DNA from: Nipponacmea schrenckii
Lineage: Eukaryota > Mollusca > Gastropoda > Lottiidae
Reading direction: 5' to 3'
NCBI GenBank assembly: GCA_030562195.1
Contig: CM060203.1
Location: forward strand, 1,502,208-1,566,207
Length of the DNA: 64,000 nucleotides
Numbering within the stretch: the stretch's first letter is position 1; each line of letters opens with the position of its first letter. Under the pieces are notes generated by a model. The model did not search any database and was not told the DNA's origin. It saw only the letters and a program-made list of their open reading frames with translations. The position numbers were made by a program, and so were the translations under genes. Below are positions 46,270 through 57,942 of the stretch, one piece after another.

Positions 46270-46385
46270 CAACAACAGTGAAAAATCTTGCGTATGTGGA
46301 TATGAATGAAAAACGGCCAAATGGAAATGGATTACTTAATACACGAACATTGTTTGATGGTCTGAAGATATATCTCAAGCACAAG
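46270..46385 (+). CDS. Candidate exon 2 of an unknown spliced gene
   Basis: This 116-bp stretch is bounded by a pyrimidine-rich acceptor (CTTTATATTTCAG) and a consensus donor (AAG/GTAAGA). One phase is open and reads TTVKNLAYVDMNEKRPNGNG and on to GLKIYLKHK, which is compositionally normal protein in a poor neighbourhood. It enters in phase 1 and leaves in phase 0. I do not recognise the family. Of all stretches outside genes A and B this is the most convincing internal exon. Confidence 0.5.
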
Positions 46386-47288
46386 GTAAGACTTGTTTTT
46401 CTTAATATAAATATTCATACGTCATTAAAACAAAAGATGATCCGATAAATTGCCGTAAATATTAGACGATAATTATAGTCACTGTGATCTTAATTGGTAT
46501 CAGAATAACAGTATGTTGAAGGAAGTGAATTAACGCCTACATGCACTTTGGTTACTAATATGATACTATTTATTTTAATAAAAGTTCATAGACATTTTTT
46601 CATAGTATTTATTTAAAAAAGAAATTTAAAAAAATTAAAAATAATAAAAAAAGTATTTATTTTTATATTTGCTAATACACTTTAAAATTAATTATAAAAA
46701 TAATTAAATTTTCAATTAATAACATTTCAATTAGAAAATTTATTATGAGTTTTTTATTTTATAGTTTAGGCAATTTTATATAGAATAATAAATTAATAAA
46801 ATCAACAAAGATACGAAAATAATTTTCAGATGTTCTAATTAACAAAAGAATTAATATTATAATTAGCATATTATTAATTAATGGAATAATGAATAATAAT
46901 AATTATTATAGGCCTATCAATGCTTAAAGAGAATGTTGGATACTTCACTTGAAAGTTTCAAACAAATATAATTATTTTAATAAAAATAAATTGATATTAG
47001 TTATACTGTATATATTCATTTACATAACAATGTGTAGGCTGAGTAGTCGATTACTTACAACCGATATATTCACAGTGAAATATTCTTTAATGATACAAAT
47101 GAACTAGTTTTGAAAAAGTAACAGATTTATGTACGACTTTCAGTCTGATTTACTAAAATATACCTCGACCTGAACCGAAATGAAATTTAGAGTAAAAAAG
47201 TAAAATGAACTGGCAAGAAACAGCGTTAAAATATCAGTTTAAAAAGTGCCCAGGTTTTTGACACTACTATTCACACACGCACAGCTTT
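46386..47288. other. Probable intron, AT-rich
   Basis: It includes a very AT-rich low-complexity tract at about 46590-46990. No exon seen. Confidence 0.4.
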
Positions 47289-47297
47289 CATCGAGTA

Positions 47298-47375
47298 AAC
47301 CGTCTTCAATAGCCAATAAGGTGGAGAAGAGTAGGACTTAAAACTAAATTCATTTCATTTTTATTTTCATTTTTG
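47298..47375 (+). mobile_element. Short 5'-truncated type-1 SINE with target duplication
   Basis: Only the 3' end is present (GAAGAGTAGGACTTAAAACT and an ATTTCATTT tail). CATCGAGTA precedes it at 47289-47297 and follows it at 47376-47384, a 9-bp target-site duplication. Confidence 0.75.
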
Positions 47376-47384
47376 CATCGAGTA

Positions 47385-49203
47385 GATTTGACTTAAATTC
47401 ATTGCAAACCATCATAAATAGTGAGTAATATGTCAAAGTTAAGAAATATAAAGCTAATCCATTGACTGTTTGCTATAACGAAGATTATTCATTTTCAAAG
47501 GGTCTATTCGTCTTACTTTTTTCCCGAATCGGCCTATACGTCCACCGCGTACCGATTTTTTAAAGTTGTAGAACAACTGGGCGTCGAATTTTGAAAAAAA
47601 ATTCAGAACATGTGTATATAAAATTGTCTCTTTCAATTATTGGTAAATAAAATATTTGGACACTCGCTGAAATTAAAGTGTAACTTTCCCTGGATATAGA
47701 TCGTCATATTGTATGTTTGTTTACACTTATTTACGCTTGTTTGCGTGTTTTAGTCCCACCAGTTCAAAGTGAATAAAGTTTCAATAAAGTATATGAAGGA
47801 ATATAATTGATATTTTGAATACCGGGTCAATATTATAACAGGTCTGTCTCACATGGTGTCGGTGAAATTACCCATGTACTAATTCCCATACAGTTCAGTC
47901 AAGCTGTCACTTCACTATTTTTCATTCTATACTTAAAAAAGTTGAAAATCGAATAGGACACCGTTTGATGTATTTATTACGGTTCATATAACACATAAAT
48001 AAGGATTATATAATACTTAAATATGAGTTATTGAGAGTTGTTGTGAGGAATGAATACGATAAACCATTGTGGTTCGAGTCATCCGTTTCAAAAGTAATGT
48101 AAATTGTTGAAACGCATTAATATATGTTTTAATAAAAATTATTTAACAACAGTGTAAAATTTAGAATCGTTGCGTAGATTAATATCGGAGGAAAACGTAT
48201 TGTCAAGTTTTACATCGTGTTTAGGAACAGACCTTTTAAGCGGATAGTGATGTGATATTGTGAATCTATTAAAATTGCCCCGTGTCTTACCGATTCAAAA
48301 TGTTAATTGCAGACAAACTAGGTTCTTGATTGATATTATGAATAGTGTTAAGCATAGCCCAATTTACATACCGGAGACTTTAATGTATCTCTAAGTGTAG
48401 ATCGTAATATTTGATTGAATATCACCTTGAGTATTTGAATTAGTGCACAAGGAGTATAGAAATTATTCAGGATTCTTGATGGGGTAAGTAGCGTCTTCAA
48501 TTATAACCAGATATCACCTTTCAAAACTTGTAATCGTTACTTTTTGAAAAGTATTTTAAGACGATTGCAACTTATGTGTATCACAAATAGCACTTAATGG
48601 CAACATTACAGATTAGAGTTTTAGGCTCTTGCAAGTACATGTTACACGTTCATGTTAGTATATACATGTACAGAGCTTTTCTGTGCATAATCAATTTGTA
48701 AACCTTTACATTTCCACCGATTTTACAGGTCTTATTGTAACTATCAACAGCCGAACTTTCAGAAATAGAATTTAGTCGGGTATTTTGATGGTTTTGTGGC
48801 ATTGATTTTTGTTCTATGGGAAATAACTCTTATCAGAATAAAATGGAATGGTTCCAATCTATTCTCAGAAACATTTTATTACAGTGCAGAATCTGTTCTC
48901 ATCACAACATCGCTAGAATTTATTTCTCCAGAAGAGCAACATAATGAAATGAAGCATTTAAAACGACCAAATCAAAGATAATTTTTTCCAATTTATTTAT
49001 ACATATCGCAAATGACATATGAAATGATCAAACAAGTAAATTCTTCTAACGAAACATTTTTTCATTGCCGTGGGAGTAGAATATAAAATATGAACTTTCC
49101 GAAAAAAAGAGGAAAATTTTACAAAGAACAACAGAATTATGTTAAGTCTTTATCCGTTTAATTCAGTATTACTAACATAAATCAGTTTAAACGAGACAAT
49201 TCC
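47385..49203. other. Intergenic or intronic, no exon seen
   Basis: Unique AT-rich sequence. Short frames at 47454-47636 and 48796-48981 have no supporting features. Confidence 0.4.
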
Positions 49204-49217
49204 TTCAATTAATGCCT

Positions 49218-49344
49218 AAGCGTCTAATCGTTTGGGTGGGACCATAAACCGAGGCCCCGTGTGCTACAGGCTGTGCACTTTAAAGATCCCTTATAAGCTC
49301 ATAGGGTGAAGAAAAGTGTTAACTCCATTCATTCCATTTCATTT
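49218..49344 (+). mobile_element. 5'-truncated type-1 SINE with 14-bp target-site duplication
   Basis: It begins AGCGTCTAATCG within the body, includes CATAAACCGAGGCCCCGTGT and ends in ACTCCATTCATTCC. The exact duplication TTCAATTAATGCCT lies at 49204-49217 and 49345-49358. It sits only 55 bp upstream of the candidate micro-exon acceptor, so probably in an intron. Confidence 0.85.
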
Positions 49345-49412
49345 TTCAATTAATGCCTTATACTCATATAAAAATATTGTATAAGACAAGTTTTTTTCTT
49401 ATTTTGTCTTAG

Positions 49413-49451
49413 GTTCTGATAGCTGTTTTACCAATAAAAATCCGCCAAGAT
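49413..49451 (+). CDS. Candidate 39-bp micro-exon of the unknown spliced gene
   Basis: A strong acceptor (TTTTTTTCTTATTTTGTCTTAG) in front and a consensus donor (GAT/GTAAGT) behind define exactly 13 codons, VLIAVLPIKIRQD, phase 0 at both ends. That fits the phase 0 end of the exon at 46270-46385. The intron between would be about 3 kb and contains two SINE fragments. Function unknown. Confidence 0.4.
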
Positions 49452-51069
49452 GTAAGTGGGTTTTATTATATCCTGTTTAACTGGGCATACTGCTGCGATC
49501 GAAGATTAAAACAAAACACATTTTGAGGTCGTCGCAATAGTCACATGCATGTATCTGAATATATGCGTCGGACGTTGCCGTATGCCTGGTTAAAACTCAC
49601 GTTCACGAACCCGTTTCATTCTAATTTTCATTGCACACAATTCAGTTTTCGAATAACGATTTCTAATATATCATTTGTACATTTATATCCTATAATTGTT
49701 GTTACGTGTCACTGTTCAAAACTAAGTTTGTTAGATTCTTGCCAATCGGTATTGTCGATATTGTCAAATGTTATTGTTCTACAAATCTAGATTAACATAT
49801 ACTTAACCATTTCATCTTTATTATTTGGTTACTTTTGTTTTCTTCTGCACTTCCACGATTAAACTTAAGTAAAGTTCACTACATGACAGCGAATGTTTCA
49901 AAGAAATATGTACACCTGAATTGATGTGAATCGCTCGTTCTCTGTTCACGATTTGACTCACAGTTTAAAACATATTATGGTACGTAACTCTGTCAAGACT
50001 GTTCCTAATTAACTCCAAAACAAGGCAACTACAATTCAAATTTTAAATGGCCCTCTTAGTCTTATATTGTACACATTTAACATCAAATGTCTATATTAAT
50101 ACTAGCGTTTTCAATTGAAAGACAGACGCTCAAAGACATAAAATAGCGACGACTTAAGAAAAAAACAATACAGTCAGTTATGAAATGGAATTTTAACTAA
50201 GTCTAAATTCTCGTGGTAGGGTACATTTTAAATTTTAAAAAGATTACAGAGAATAGATGGTCGTACTTGGAATCCAAATGTTCATGGTACCATGGTGATA
50301 AGAATGTAATGCCACTATAAAATAATATTTTCTTTATCAACCCCGTATTTCACAAGAAACGTTTAATTATTGGAACCATTAACCCAATTAATTAAGCAAA
50401 TTCGCTAAAACAACATGATAAAAGCCATTTGAAATTTACGAAAATTCAAACAGGTGACCATTTTGTTTTTTGTCTTCACACTGTTTTTATCTTCAAATTG
50501 AAGAGTTATCTTAATAGAGTAATTCTCATTATTCAATTTCTTATTCTTTTGATTATCATAATTAAAACGTTTTATTATGATAAATGCTATTTTAGATTTA
50601 CGAACATTCAGTAAGGTAGCTGTTTAGATTTTGTTCTAATACTCTTTTTATCTTCAAATTGGAGAGTTATCATAATAAACATATTTCTGTGCTGATAATC
50701 TTATCACGAATGTTATTTTTATACACCCACTGGCACCTTGTGTTTAAACTTTCCTAGTAACATGAAATCTGTTATTTTAAGTGAACAAGCAGGTTTTTGT
50801 TAGTAGAATCTCTACTTTTGATTACCATTGATGCATTGTTCCTTACGAACGACAGCAGCTTTAGATATTGATGTATGATTCCTTACAAAATGAATGTTGA
50901 TATGCTGACGAACTAATCTTATTAAGTTTTTTTTTGTATCAAGTTAGGAACATGACGTGTATAGCATATTCATTTCCATTTGACTCCTAATCTTGTAACT
51001 TTCTTTCTGGCGATCAGATGTAATACATTCATTGCAATTCAATAAACTAATTTTGTTTTTATTTTCTAG
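49452..51069. other. Probable intron, no exon seen
   Basis: AT-rich. An 81-codon frame at 49545-49790 lacks recognisable features. Confidence 0.35.
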
Positions 51070-51174
51070 TACAATCAGAAGTATCGAACGTACAACTATA
51101 TAACATACCTCACTAATATTCTCGATTCCGTTCCATTTATGTGTTTCTCTGTTACCTTTATTTTCTCAGAATAA
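51070..51174 (+). CDS. Candidate terminal exon of the unknown spliced gene
   Basis: A good acceptor (TTTTGTTTTTATTTTCTAG) is followed in phase 0 by 34 codons (YNQKYRTYNYITYL and on) and a stop. The phase fits the micro-exon. A possible polyadenylation signal AATAAA lies at 51863-51868, beyond the minisatellite. An open stretch of 34 codons could be chance, so this link is weak. Confidence 0.25.
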   Translation, partial: YNQKYRTYNYITYLTNILDSVPFMCFSVTFIFSE

Positions 51175-51436
51175 TCTCGATTAGCTTTTTTAGAGTCTTC
51201 AATTTACCGTTAAACTACAGTGATAGATCAAACTCACTGTCTAGACTAGTGTCATATAACAAGCCATACAGTTGTTGGATATAAATCATATCCCAACTCT
51301 CTCGAGTGTCTGTATATTCCAACGACAAACTGATATTCTTGGTAATTTATCACAGTTATAACAACAAACTGATTAAAATACTGATTGAATATTCCCTTTT
51401 GATTTTCTGTTCAAGTACATGTATCTCATCTTCACA

Positions 51437-51820
51437 GAGTCAACTATTACAAACTTCATCTTATACATCTTTACAATGTCAAGCTGTTACAAACTTCATC
51501 TTATACATCTTCACAATGTCAAGCTATTACAAACTTCATCTTATACATCTTCACAATGTCAAGCTATTACAAACTTCATCTTATACATCTTCCCCATGTC
51601 AAGCTATTACAAACTTCATCTTATACATCTTCACAATGTCAAGCTATTACAAACTTCATCTTATACATCTTCACAATGTCAAGCTATTACAAACTTCATC
51701 TTATACATCTTCACAATGTCAAGCTATTACAAACTTCATCTTATACATCTTCACAGTGTCAAGCTATTACAAACTTCATCTTATACATCTTCACAGTGTC
51801 AAGATATTACAAACTGTTTG
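51437..51820. repeat. 40-bp minisatellite, about 9.5 copies
   Basis: The unit carries TTACAAACTTCATCTTATAC and CACAATGTCAAGC; copies are nearly identical. Since 40 is not a multiple of 3, three overlapping plus-strand frames stay open and repeat the same peptide words. These are not genes. Confidence 0.95.
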
Positions 51821-54800
51821 TAATCTGTGAAGGTGCAAGTACCCCCACCATTAGATAGCAAGAATAAAACTGAATTAAGGTTCCGTAAGTGAAGTGATAT
51901 TAACCACTTCCATGGACATCGGTACGAATTCCTTTATGACATGGCACATTAACTATTTATAAGACCATGTATCTTGAACGCTTGGAAACGAAGAAAATCC
52001 GCTGAAAATAACCTAGCTATTATTGTATTGTATTATCTATATTGTAAGACCAAATCCACTATTTCTTGCATTAGCCAGTGTCTATTAGTGTAAGTCATGT
52101 TTCGACATTTATTGATTGATTTAGATCGCGTAACTATCCCTTCGTCAATGTGTTCTCTATTGTGAATAAAGACGTTTTAATGCAAAGGGGTGCAACTCGT
52201 CAACAAAGCTTGGGACCATTGAGCATGACTTTATGGTCACTAAGACTCTCTGGAGTCAAACCGTAAGACAGCTTATTTGAAATATTATAACATCCCGGAA
52301 TATGTAGGTGTAATAGATTAGCACCAGTGGGAATGTTTATGTTATGCCTTCGATCAATCTATTCAATATCACACTGCGTATGTGTGTACAAGGCTTGGAT
52401 GTAAAACTATTTTCAAGAACATTTGAATACGGAATCTTGAAAACCATGGAATAGAGTGCAGCACATATGTATTTAACAAAATAAAAATACAATCGATGAT
52501 AAATAACGTTCCTACAGGTTGGCGTCTGAGTCCGTTGATGGTGAGGATAGATAAGATTTGTTCACATCTTGGTTTTATCTTGCTACTAATTATGTCTATA
52601 AGATAGTTATAGATAACATCTATTGGCATCCTGACTGAATATTAGATCACAGGCATTCGTTCCTGTCTGTGGTTATTATTCCAGCATATTTGTGCTAATG
52701 TTTCTTTACGTTTTCTTTGCATGTCAGTAATTCTAGGAAAGTTCCTGCGAAATCTGACAAATACGAACTTTTTCCTCATATTACAGTACAATTTTGCGAT
52801 TTTACGCTTTTTCTTACATAGCATTTTCGCATCACCCCTAACTGAATATATGCCATAATAATCATTGAATACACGTTGGGTATGTTGCACCAAAAAGCAA
52901 TGCATATTATTTCACAATGCAAAAATAAAAACACCTGTTTGAATATGTTATCAGTTAAAATTCTAATTAATTCAACCAAAATCTCCCGTTTGATTTCTGG
53001 CCAAGATTTACAGTCTGTTAATGCCGGGAGATTTTATCTGAAAGGCTACGATGAGTTTTTAATTTACAATTCCGAGATGATAATTCCTGGGTAGTTTGTT
53101 TTAGTTGTATATTGTGGTGAATAAAAGGTCACGATATTCCTTGGTTTTCATATACCAATATGTTGGTTTCAAACATGCTTATTCGAGCACACAACTTATA
53201 TACAATGTACTCTGAGTAAGTTATCCGACATCTGAGTAGTCCGATATTCTGCCTAATCCGACATCTTTTTCTGATCCAGATTGATTTCCCTCTTGTTCTT
53301 GTTTAAAAAATACAAGTGCTCTCTTAATTAGCAAGATCCTTCTCATTTATTATCATATTTTACAAGGATAACAACTTAGGTTCACAGCTAAGGATCCTTT
53401 TTACCAGCTGGTTCTTGGCCAAACCTCTTGGCATTGATCTTACAGCTGGGTGGACTAGAATTATGAGTAACCGAGATATAGGCTTATATGTAACAATGGA
53501 ATAGTTCAGTTGAAGTCGAATTAGATTATCGTCTGCTAGGTTCTGATCCTCCGCAGAGTAGAAAAAAATTCTGATGCCTGTACCATCGATTTCATGAGTC
53601 ATCCCACTGTCGGCTTTCCTATCCTAATACCTACAACATTCACAAAAAAAGAAACCATGTTCCTCTACCATTAAGTACTATGGCGGGAGTCAGTTAGTGT
53701 CCATTCTTCCGGAACCTATTATGCCACTCTGCAACTGGGTTAATCAATTGAACATATTTGTTTGTTTGTTCTGTGTCTTAAAATTTAAACCAAGATCTCG
53801 CCGCAGATTGTTGCCTTCAGAAACTTGTTTTTATCGATACCCGAATGTTATATTTCAGTCTAACGAAATCCGAATACTCTTCGAAAACAAGAAGAACGCC
53901 AAATATTATTCTTAGCTTAGTTGTTGTAAGTTGAGTTTTTTGTCGAGTTTGAAGTAAAATATTGTTATTTCTGTATAATTATGTAATGTTATTTAGTTTT
54001 CGGTGATTAGTCAGTTATTTAAGAAAGATAAATGAGTGCGGTTTGTTTCAGATGGAGGCGATACTAAAAATCTTTTATTGTTGTTAAGAGAGTTAATGGA
54101 GGCTGTTTTTCGAACAGATATCCACTGTCTAAACCGCTGTAATTGTGGGTTTCTACGCGTTTGATGCATGGTTGTTGAAAAAAGCTACGAAGAGTGTAAA
54201 TATTGAACCCTTAAATATTTATTTTGCGAGTAACAAAGAATCCTCATCATTTACTTATCGTGTAACAGTCTGGTATCGGTGAATGTTCTTAGGTTGGTCA
54301 TGCACATGCATTATGCCATTTAACGTTTTGATTTGATAGTCCGCAACCCTATCGGGCGTTATACATTCGGTTTATCTGCTTTATACCACTCAATTTGTCA
54401 TTTTTGTAAAATAGGTTGTAAGATACTGTTGCATTTTAGTACTGATCTTAGATTACAACAATAAAAACAAATTATGTTAAGATGAGAAAAAAGAAAAAGA
54501 AAAGAAAAAGGAACGTTGAAAAATGGTAAAACTGTTTGAGTTTGTTTACTTGATAGAAACAGTTTTTTACTAATTCTATCTGCATTAAAAAAAGATTAAC
54601 GTAGGCTATTTTATATATAACTCAGTTTATCTTGGCTGTCAGCATCAAACTTATCCTTTCTCGTTTACGTCTGCTGCATTAACTACAACTTATTGTATAC
54701 TAAACGTACCATGACAAACATCTCGAGGTGACTTTCCCAACGCAGGTTAGAAGTTTTAAAATGTAGCTAGGCATACTAAAGACCGCAGCAAGAAGTTTGG

Positions 54801-56055
54801 ATCAAAATGGCACATATTAAATTCTTATTCTTAAATTAAGACTTAAAGGGGGTGGACATGAATTGGAGTCGGCACCATAGTCAGACAATGAGGAAATCTA
54901 CGAATTATTGAAACAATTAATATAATCATTAATATCAGGGAGTCATGGTTACGATGCAGATAGTGATGTAAGCCGTAAACAAACAGTAGTTCGATTTGGA
55001 GTGTAGGCTTTTACCAATACTTGCCATTTGTTTGAATGCTGCATTTCTTTGACAGGAATAATGTATAGGTGAATCTTTATTCCTTGACATATACCTCAGA
55101 GTTACTTATGGCATTCTTCAATCGTCTTCAAAATATAGGTTGCTTTAATAAGTACAGTCGTTAATTACATTCAAAACGTGTTGGGGGGACTTTATTGTCG
55201 TCGCCATTGAAGGTGGGGTCTTAATAAAGGTGTCGTGTGAAGAGGTTGATATAACAAAGTTTGTAATTCTACAGCCGGGTTGATATCACAGTAATATTAA
55301 GGTATATTGACGCGATCCTAACATGTGGTTAAAACGCTAAAAGCTAATGATAGTCACCTTCATCCCATTAAAAAACAGTGTGGTAGAAAGGTGTAAGATG
55401 GTTATACGGAAAATTAATCATGACAAGAGGAATCTGACAAGGCTGTATAGGTACATGATATCAAGTATAAGGAAGCTCTAATAATGTTTATATTACTGAT
55501 ATCAAGGTGTATTAAGATCTGTAAACAATAATAATACCAATATAGACCTAGAACATCTTTTATTGGTATTTTCACTATCAATCAGTACCACATTGTTCTT
55601 CTATACTTCCTTACGACCTTCCTGATACGCCATATCTCTTCCGATTTCCTAGAAGATCCTGTTTGATTACTTTTGTGAAAGCTCAAAATTACACATAGAA
55701 TCCACACGCACCTGTGATAAAATTAGAACAAATTTGACCTCTTTTATTATCATCAATCAGGCACATCTCTTTAGATCCTTGAACGTTCAGATTATTTTTT
55801 TTATTAACAGTTTAATTTAAGTATTTTTATATCTCTAAAATACACCGAGTTCCTCTTAAACAGTTACAATTGTTGAAACCAACAACTTTCTCAAAACATC
55901 TTTTCGTAGCTTTTATAATCTACTGTTAAGGATTTTCTCAAGCTAAGTGACAAATCTGAGTAAATTTTTATAATGCAGTATTGTTCAAGACAACGATGTG
56001 TTGTCGTTGTAGTTTGCACCAACAAGTATAGTATACTATACTCTTCTCGTATCAA
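51821..56055. other. Intergenic, no gene seen
   Basis: Unique AT-rich sequence. Overlapping short frames at 52369-53094 on both strands and at 53360-53915 show no domain, leader or splice context that I can support. Confidence 0.4.
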
Positions 56056-56380
56056 GGGAGCCGCGGTGGCTCAGTGAGTTAAATGGTTGCTCGCTAACCT
56101 GAAAGTCCAGGGTTCGATACCGGCAAAGGTATTGATGAACATTTTTTCAACCCGGTTCCCTCTGTGAGTGATGCAGAAAGCGTCTAGTCATTCGGATTGG
56201 ACAATAAACCGGGGCCCTGTGTGGCTCAGGTTGTGTACGTTAAAGATCCCTCGATAGTTGGAAATCGCAAAAACAAAAAAATCGCTAATGCCGCTGTCCT
56301 CATTACACCAAACCTGGCGTTGTCCGCCTACGTTAACCTAATAGGTTCAGTAGAATAGGATGTAAAACTCCATTTCATAC
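56056..56380 (+). mobile_element. Full-length tRNA-derived SINE, type 1
   Basis: The best-preserved copy: head GAGCCGCGGTGGCTCAGTGA (A-box), GGTTCGATACC (B-box, 56111-56121), body with GTCATTCGGATTGGACAATA, GTTAAAGATCCCTCGATAG, and end GTAAAACTCCATTTCAT. It defines the consensus against which the truncated copies can be read. No convincing target duplication was seen. Confidence 0.8.
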
Positions 56381-57733
56381 ATTTTCTTCTCTGTTGTTGT
56401 ACAAACTCATTAACCCTGTTTAAATCCTCCGTTGTTTTATTTTCGCTAGCATTATGTATATGATATATTCTACCGAAGTCGACAAACAATACAATAAATC
56501 TAAATCTACTGGAACCCCTTTAACTAACTAAACAGGTATAAAACTATTAACCCTCTCGGCTATCCTGGACAACCACTCAACATGTGTATACCAGTACTAT
56601 GTGATGATCTCAGACTGTTTTTATTAGAACAATTCCATCCCTATTGTTCTACCATCAATTCCTGAAATACTCCCATTCTGACCTTTACCTGGTAGTAGAC
56701 ACTGAGTGAGAGGGATATCATTCTTGTTAAATATCTATCATCTAGCGAGGCTGGGCATGTATTCCCTTTCTGAAATTGAAAGTATGAATACTGAATTAGT
56801 TGTATTGGTGGTGGTCGTTCTGAAAAACTTCTTACGTTACCTTTTACATACTGCAGGCTGAAAATGGGACAGAGGAGATGAGAGATATTTAATAAAAATA
56901 TTACAACCAGTCCCCCCCCCCTTTGCTACACCACGTATTAATGTTTTGATATTTCCTCATAGAAGCTTGGTAACTCAGTATAAAGGTGGGCTTTGGTCTA
57001 CTATCTTTTTCAAAGTTTTCCAATGGATTTCATTAACACTATTGGCGGGCCGTACTCTCTAAAACATTAACCGACTAGAAACGCTGAATAGGACGCTGAA
57101 TACTTTACTTAATTTTATAAGTACAACACATGCAAATGAAGGAAACTACCATTTTGCAGTCGTCTGTTTTATTTTTCAAATCCGTATACAGATTTTTGTC
57201 AGTTGTCTTCATTCTCCATTCTCCTAGCTACCTATGTATTCGTATCTCGCTAATAGTGATCTCATTAAAAGTATATCGGACTCTTTTAGTACTTTGTTAT
57301 TGGTGCTTTATGAGGGTGACGTAAGAGTTTTTATGGTATTTTGATTTTACGAAGACACGAAAGTGCCAATTCTAGAGCTATAAGGTAGACTTTACGGGTT
57401 TTTAAGTACTGTTATCAAATAGTAAGAGTTATGATGAGGCCGTGTGGTTTTTACTGTTATCTAACTATCATGAATCTTAAACAATGATTAATATAAGGTT
57501 TGATTTAGGAACTGAGATGAAATACTCTGGCACGTAGAGCGAGTATACATTATGATTCGATTTCAAATCAGAACTTATTAACGATCAAATCATTTATGAC
57601 CAAATGGAAAACCTTCACTTTTTCTTCCGTTGTGATTCAAATCTCTTGTTACTTTTGGTTGAGATCTTGACCTTTGTTCACGGGAAAGCTTTCATTGAAC
57701 ATTGTGTTGTTTTATTTCGATATCTGTCTGCAG
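56381..57733. other. Intergenic, no gene seen
   Basis: A poly-C run lies near 56913-56922. No supported exon. Confidence 0.4.
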
Positions 57734-57807
57734 AGCGGAACGCCAAGAATGAAGAGAATAACGATTGGTTAATCACCAGACTGAAAGACGACCATCATTT
57801 TGAGTAA
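57734..57807 (+). CDS. Candidate terminal coding exon, unknown protein
   Basis: After a good acceptor (TTTCGATATCTGTCTGCAG) the plus strand reads about 24 codons in phase 1 (RNAKNEENNDWLITRLKDDH and on) to a TAA. The peptide is hydrophilic and mixed, unlike chance frames nearby. A polyadenylation signal AATAAA at 58203-58208 is followed by a GT-rich tract, which fits a 3' UTR of about 400 bp. The upstream exon was not found. Confidence 0.25.
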
Positions 57808-57901
57808 TTTCTTTGTGGAACCAACCCCGAGATCTGTAGAGGCTGCAGGGTTTCTTCATTGAGAAAAATCATGGAGCACGATAATTGACAATATATATAT
57901 A

Positions 57902-57942
57902 TAGAATGGAATGAAATGGAGTTTTACGTCCTACTTTTTTGT
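57902..57942 (-). mobile_element. Type-1 SINE tail fragment
   Basis: The minus strand reads GTAGGACGTAAAACTCCATT and a CATTTCATTCC tail, directly next to a (TA)n run at about 57888-57903. Only the last 40 bp of the SINE are present. Confidence 0.65.

Noticed and set aside
51306..51858. Three overlapping plus-strand frames of 100-174 codons
   Set aside because: All are phases of the 40-bp minisatellite; the same peptide words appear in each.
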